From: Trueperaceae bacterium
GTDB taxonomy: Bacteria; Deinococcota; Deinococci; Deinococcales; Trueperaceae
Length of the DNA stretch: 34,863 bases
Assembly (NCBI GenBank): GCA_007695125.1
Contig: REEJ01000213.1
Span: 1 to 34,863 of the forward strand
Reading direction: 5' to 3'
Shown here: positions 31,050-34,863 of the stretch, piece by piece
Position numbering within the stretch: position 1 is the stretch's first letter
Layout: every line of letters starts with the position of its first letter
Made by a program: the position numbers and the translations under genes
Notes under the pieces: model-generated
What the model was told of the DNA's origin: nothing
The model's database searches: none
What the model saw: only the letters and a program-made list of their open reading frames with translations

Positions 31050-31559
31050 ATGCGCACATGGAGATCCACGGCTCAGTTGGTGAGCCTCTTCGTCCTGAGC
31101 ATCGTGCTCGCTCTCCCGATCGCCCTCGCGCAGACGAGCGAGGGGCTGCCGGAGGCGAAGGCCGGGTCCTCGGCCGGAAGCCTGGAGGTCTTCCTGGCGT
31201 TCATCGTCGATCACGACGCAGCCTTCTACGCCGAGGATGCCAGGTTCCAGATCATGGCCGACCCAGAGCCGATCCAGGGACGCGAGGCGATCGCCGGGCT
31301 CATGGGCGCACTGTACGGTGGCTCGTTCACCGACACCCACGTCGAGTACCGGACGATCCTCGCCGACGGCAACCACGTCGTGCTGGAGTTCGTGTACAAC
31401 GGGACCAACACGGGCGAGTTCATGGGGTTGGCACCGACCGGTCAACGGGTCTCGGTGCCGATCCTCGGCATCTACGAGATCGATGGCGATTCCATCACGT
31501 TCGGTCGCATCTACTACGACGTGGGCACGATGATGCGGCAACTGGGCCACGCCGAGTGA
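31050..31559 (+). CDS. Secreted SnoaL-like protein
   Basis: This 169-residue protein has a signal peptide (MRTWRSTAQLVSLFVLSIVL..., cleavage near ALA-QT) and an NTF2-fold body. Landmarks are FYAEDARFQIMADPEPIQGREAIAGLMGALYGG, VEYRTILADGNHVVLEFVYNGTNTGEF, PTGQRVSVPILGIYEIDGDSITFGRIYYD. This is the ester-cyclase/SnoaL pattern, here exported to the periplasm. AAGGAGGT lies six bases before the ATG at 31050, a near-perfect ribosome-binding site, and excludes a longer in-frame start. No substrate is known. It stands alone, with a strong hairpin 92 bp after its stop. Confidence 0.8.
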   Translation: MRTWRSTAQLVSLFVLSIVLALPIALAQTSEGLPEAKAGSSAGSLEVFLAFIVDHDAAFYAEDARFQIMADPEPIQGREAIAGLMGALYGGSFTDTHVEYRTILADGNHVVLEFVYNGTNTGEFMGLAPTGQRVSVPILGIYEIDGDSITFGRIYYDVGTMMRQLGHAE

Positions 31560-31650
31560 CAGGTACGAGCCGCGCCCAGCCTGGTGCCAGCGTTCGTCTG
31601 CGCGCGTAAACGACCCGGCACCGTTCCGAACGGCCTCGATCACGCTCCGA

Positions 31651-31682
31651 GAGCGCTCCAGCACGGCGGTGCTGGAGCGCTC
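31651..31682 (+). terminator. Perfect 14-bp-stem hairpin after the SnoaL-like gene
   Basis: GAGCGCTCCAGCAC (31651-31664) pairs fully with GTGCTGGAGCGCTC (31669-31682) around GGCG. It lies between two plus-strand genes, before the next promoter, as expected for a terminator. No T-tract follows, so it may depend on a factor or be only an RNA-stabilising stem. Confidence 0.5.
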
Positions 31683-31729
31683 ATCGTGGACGTGCGCCGG
31701 CAGTCGTGCGCAGGCGTCGCCTCGTCCGC

Positions 31730-31735
31730 TACACT
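31730..31735 (+). promoter_or_regulatory. Candidate -10 box for the BTAD regulator
   Basis: TACACT with transcription predicted about 40 bases before the GTG at 31784, whose AGGAGGGG ribosome-binding site is close to ideal. The -35 region is unclear. The flanking TCCGCTAC.CTGA string recurs at 19548. Confidence 0.35.
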
Positions 31736-31783
31736 GATGCTGCAACACATTGGGGGTCGGCCGGGCCACGTAGGAGGGGCCCC

Positions 31784-34700
31784 GTGGCGACGCTGAGCAT
31801 CCGCCTCCTCGGCGGCCTTCGGGTCGAGCGTGGCGACGACGCGCTCGAACTCGGTCCACAGCGCGTCAGTGATCTGATCGCGTACCTCGTCGTGCACCGC
31901 TACCGCCCGATCCCTCGCGCGCACCTCGCCTACGTCATGTGGCCCGAGTCGGACGAGGCGCAGGCCCGCACCAACGTTCGCAAGACACTCCACCAACTGC
32001 GCCACTCGCTACCCGATGCGGCGCAGTTGCTCGCCATGGACGGCCAGACGCTGCGGTGGCGACCCGGGGCCAGGTTCGATGTCGACGTCGAGCGGTTCGA
32101 CCAGGCGACCCAGCGAGCCCAGCAGGCCCAAGCATCGGGCGCACGCGGGCTCGAGCGCGAGCACCTCGAGGAGGCGGCGCGCATCTACCGCGGCGACCTC
32201 CTGCCCGAGATGTACGACGACTGGCTGGAGGCCGAACGTGAGCGCCTGCGTCAGCGCTTCGCCACCGTCCTCGAACGTCTCGTCGACGTGCTCTGGCAGC
32301 AGCGAGACGATCGCGCCGCTCTGGGCTATGCCCAGCGGCTCGTGCGGCACGATCCGTTGGTCGAGTCCAGCTATCGACGGCTCATGCGACTGCACGCCCG
32401 CTCGGGTGAGCGCGCGAAGGCGTTGCACGTCTACCACAGCTGTGCCTCGGTCCTCCAGGAGCAGCTGCAGGTCGGTCCCAGCGACGAGACCGTCGCGCTC
32501 TACCAGGACGTGCTGCGGCTCCAGCCCAACGGCGCCTCGCACGCGGTCGAGGCGTCACCCAAGGCGCATCGTCAAGGCGTCATCTCGGGCGCGCCGCTCG
32601 TCGGTCGATACCGCGAGCTGGGCGCGCTCCGAGCCGCCTGGGACGAGACCCAGGGCGGGCCGACGGGCCTCGTCCTGGTGACGGGCGACCCCGGTATCGG
32701 CAAGACGCGGCTTGTCGAAGAGTTCGCGCGATCGCTCCCACGGCGCGAGGCCGCTGCGATCACCACGCGCTGCCGCGCGGCCGAGCGGTCGCTGGCGTTC
32801 ACACCCGTCGTGGCGCTGTTGCGCACCACGGTCGTCAGGGAAGCGCTTCCGGGCCTTGCCTCGGGCTGGCGCAGGGATGTGAGCCGCCTGCTGCCGGAGC
32901 TCGTCGACGGCGAACCCAGCGATCCTGGACCGCTGACCGAGGGGTGGCAGCGCCAGCGGCTCTTCGAAGCGCTCTCGCACGCCATACTCGCGAGTCAGCC
33001 GCTGGTCGCGGTCATCGATGACGTGCAGTGGTGCGACGGCGACAGCCTCGACTGGCTCCACTACCTGTTGCGTTTCGACGCCAACGCCCGGCGCATGCTG
33101 GTCGCGACCGCGCGCACGCACGAGCTCGACGCCAACCCCCGGCTCGGCGACCTGCTCCTGGATCTCGAGCGCGATGGACTGCTGACGCGGATCGAGCTCG
33201 CGCCTCTCAGCGACGACGAAACCGGAACCCTCGCTCGCAGCCTCCACCGCGACGAACCCGAGCCGGGTGCGCTCTCAGCACTCGTCGCCGAGACCGAAGG
33301 CAACCCCCTGTTCGTGGTCGAGATGGTGCGAGAAGGTGCGCTCGCCTCGAGCACCCCGCGCAGCGCTCGTGAGACGGGCTCCGCAACGACCCTGCCCCGA
33401 AGGCTGCGCGCCGTGATCGCTTCACGACTGGAGCGGTTGAGCGCCCCGAGTTCCGAGCTCCTGGGCATGGCCGCCGTCATCGGGCGCGAGTTCGACTTCG
33501 ACGTCCTGCTGCAGGTCAGCCGCCAGGACGAAGACGTAGCCGTGCACAGCCTCGACGAGCTCTGGCGCCGCCGAATCGTGCGTGAGCTGGGGGCCGGCCA
33601 GTACGACTTCAGCCACGACAAGCTGCGCGAGGTGACGTACGGCGCACTGAGCCTGACGCATCGAAGGCTGCTCCACCGCTACACGGCCGAAGCGCTCGAG
33701 GCGCTCGACGTCGGCGAGCGCGACGACGTGAGCGGGCGGATCGCCTTCCATTACGACCGCGCCGGCGACCACGAGCGTGCCATCGCGCACTACCGGCGTG
33801 CGGCCGCCGCGGCGCGGAGCCGCTACGCCCACGAAGAAGTGCTGAGCGCGTGCGAACGCGCTCTGGAGCTGATCGCGGCGCTGTCGCCGAGCGCCGTCCT
33901 GGAGGGTTGGCTGCGCCTGGTCGCGGCCGAGTTCCACGAAGGCGTCGGCGACGTCCTCGAACTGAAGGCGCAGCACGCGGACGCGCGCGAGCGCTTCGAG
34001 AGAGCGCTCGCACAACGGAGCGGTGACGCGATCGCCACCGCACGGCTCTGGCGCAAGGTCGGCTTGACCTCCATGGCGCAGTACGGCTACGACGAGGCCG
34101 GCCGGGCGTACGCGGCGGCCGAGGCGGCGCTGGGCAGCGCCGAGACCGACGCCGACACCACCTGGTGGCGGGCGTGGATCGACGTGCAGCTGGCGCGCAG
34201 CAACACGTACTACTGGCAACTCGCGTGGCGCGAGTGCGAACGCGTGCTCGCGTCGCTGGAACACGCCGTGATGCAGCACGGGACCGCACTCCAGCGCTGC
34301 TTCTACTTCCGCGACATGGGCGACAAGGACTTCGCGAAACGGCGCCTCGTCGTCACCGAGGAGCGCCTGTCGTACGCCCGAGCGGCGCTCGCAGCGGCGG
34401 AGGAGTCGGGCTCTACCACCACCATCGCAGCGGCCCGCTTCAGCATCGGGTTCGCGTACCTGTGGCACGACGACCTGGCACAGGCTGCGGAGCATCTCGA
34501 GGCGGCTCTGGCGACGAGCGTGGCGACGGGCGACTCGGTGCTCCGAACCCGCTGTCTCGCCTACCTCTGCTTCCTCCATCGCAAGCTCGGTGCCGCGGCG
34601 ACGACGGAGCGCTACGCCTACGAGAGCCTCAGCGCGGCGCACGAGTTGACGATGCCCGAGTACGTGGGCGCCGCACACGGTCACCTCGCCTGGCTGGCGT

Positions 34701-34863
34701 GGCGGCGGCGCGACCACGACGCCTGCGTGCGCGAGGGACGCGCGGCGCTGGCTAGCTGGGCGACGGGCCAACGCTACCCACTCCAATGGTGCGCGCGCCT
34801 GCCGCTCCTGGCGTCGAGTGTGGCTCAGGAGCTCGTGAGCGACGCGCTTGCGCACGCGACAGC
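31784..34863 (+). CDS. Large BTAD/AAA ATPase/TPR transcriptional regulator (3' end outside window)
   Basis: At least 1026 residues, open to the window edge. Residues 1-95 form an OmpR-like DNA-binding domain (LSIRLLGGLRVERG... RAHLAYVMWPESDEAQARTNVRKTLHQLR). Residues 98-245 form the bacterial transcriptional activation domain (FDVDVERF... YRGDLLPEMYDDWLEAERERL... PLVESSYRRLMRLHARSGERAKALHVY). Next comes a STAND-type ATPase with Walker A GDPGIGKTR (301-309) and Walker B VAVIDDVQW (408-416). From about residue 600 there are TPR-like helical pairs (AGDHERAIAHYRRAAAAARSRY). Such AfsR/MalT-like proteins sense a ligand or partner and switch on a target operon. The GTG start follows AGGAGGGG. No target is evident beside it. 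Confidence 0.9.
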   Translation, partial: MATLSIRLLGGLRVERGDDALELGPQRVSDLIAYLVVHRYRPIPRAHLAYVMWPESDEAQARTNVRKTLHQLRHSLPDAAQLLAMDGQTLRWRPGARFDVDVERFDQATQRAQQAQASGARGLEREHLEEAARIYRGDLLPEMYDDWLEAERERLRQRFATVLERLVDVLWQQRDDRAALGYAQRLVRHDPLVESSYRRLMRLHARSGERAKALHVYHSCASVLQEQLQVGPSDETVALYQDVLRLQPNGASHAVEASPKAHRQGVISGAPLVGRYRELGALRAAWDETQGGPTGLVLVTGDPGIGKTRLVEEFARSLPRREAAAITTRCRAAERSLAFTPVVALLRTTVVREALPGLASGWRRDVSRLLPELVDGEPSDPGPLTEGWQRQRLFEALSHAILASQPLVAVIDDVQWCDGDSLDWLHYLLRFDANARRMLVATARTHELDANPRLGDLLLDLERDGLLTRIELAPLSDDETGTLARSLHRDEPEPGALSALVAETEGNPLFVVEMVREGALASSTPRSARETGSATTLPRRLRAVIASRLERLSAPSSELLGMAAVIGREFDFDVLLQVSRQDEDVAVHSLDELWRRRIVRELGAGQYDFSHDKLREVTYGALSLTHRRLLHRYTAEALEALDVGERDDVSGRIAFHYDRAGDHERAIAHYRRAAAAARSRYAHEEVLSACERALELIAALSPSAVLEGWLRLVAAEFHEGVGDVLELKAQHADARERFERALAQRSGDAIATARLWRKVGLTSMAQYGYDEAGRAYAAAEAALGSAETDADTTWWRAWIDVQLARSNTYYWQLAWRECERVLASLEHAVMQHGTALQRCFYFRDMGDKDFAKRRLVVTEERLSYARAALAAAEESGSTTTIAAARFSIGFAYLWHDDLAQAAEHLEAALATSVATGDSVLRTRCLAYLCFLHRKLGAAATTERYAYESLSAAHELTMPEYVGAAHGHLAWLAWRRRDHDACVREGRAALASWATGQRYPLQWCARLPLLASSVAQELVSDALAHAT

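Overview
The window is about 34.9 kb of GC-rich bacterial DNA with dense, mostly operonic genes. It carries no rRNA, tRNA, CRISPR array, transposase or integrase that I can recognise. Substrate-binding proteins with Sec signals ending in A-x-A and no lipobox, very GC-rich codon third positions, and start codons placed six bases after a TANNNT -10 box (leaderless style) suggest a diderm of the Deinococcota, perhaps a Trueperaceae-like lineage. This assignment is inference, not proof.

Layout. (1) 1-2525: the end of an iron-dependent alcohol dehydrogenase and a RhaM-type mutarotase (deoxy-sugar catabolism), a 32-codon sulfatase-tail remnant, a secreted protein and a SnoaL-like protein. (2) 2526-16815: a module bounded by two copies of a repeat with a 95-bp identical core. 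On the minus strand it encodes an enolase-superfamily enzyme and an M24 peptidase, then a GH95 fucosidase, a two-permease plus binding-protein importer of the oligopeptide type, an M42 peptidase and two sulfatases. A LacI regulator is divergent from the GH95 gene. (3) 16756-19458: a formylglycine-generating enzyme (FGE), whose 3' end is the repeated sequence, and a divergent cytoplasmic alpha-amylase. (4) 19553-23680: an SRPBCC protein followed by a run of broken genes (lipoprotein, S41 protease, LolA-like protein, regulator). (5) 23700-30118: a compact six-gene operon of ROK repressor, sugar-binding protein, amidohydrolase, two MalFG-type permeases and an (alpha/alpha)6 glycosidase, with a clear operator candidate. 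(6) 30189-34863: remnants of a regulator and of an aldo/keto reductase, a secreted SnoaL-like protein, and a large BTAD/AAA/TPR regulator running off the end.

How it may work together. Neither sulfatase, the FGE nor the GH95 enzyme has a signal peptide, while the importer's binding protein does. The simplest reading is that a sulfated, fucosylated oligosaccharide or glycopeptide is imported intact. It would then be desulfated in the cytoplasm by FGE-matured sulfatases, defucosylated by GH95, and trimmed by the M42 and M24 peptidases and an epimerase. The mutarotase and Fe-dehydrogenase at the left edge fit downstream fucose or rhamnose breakdown. The ROK operon is a second, independent sugar-import unit. 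Neither importer has its ATPase in the window.
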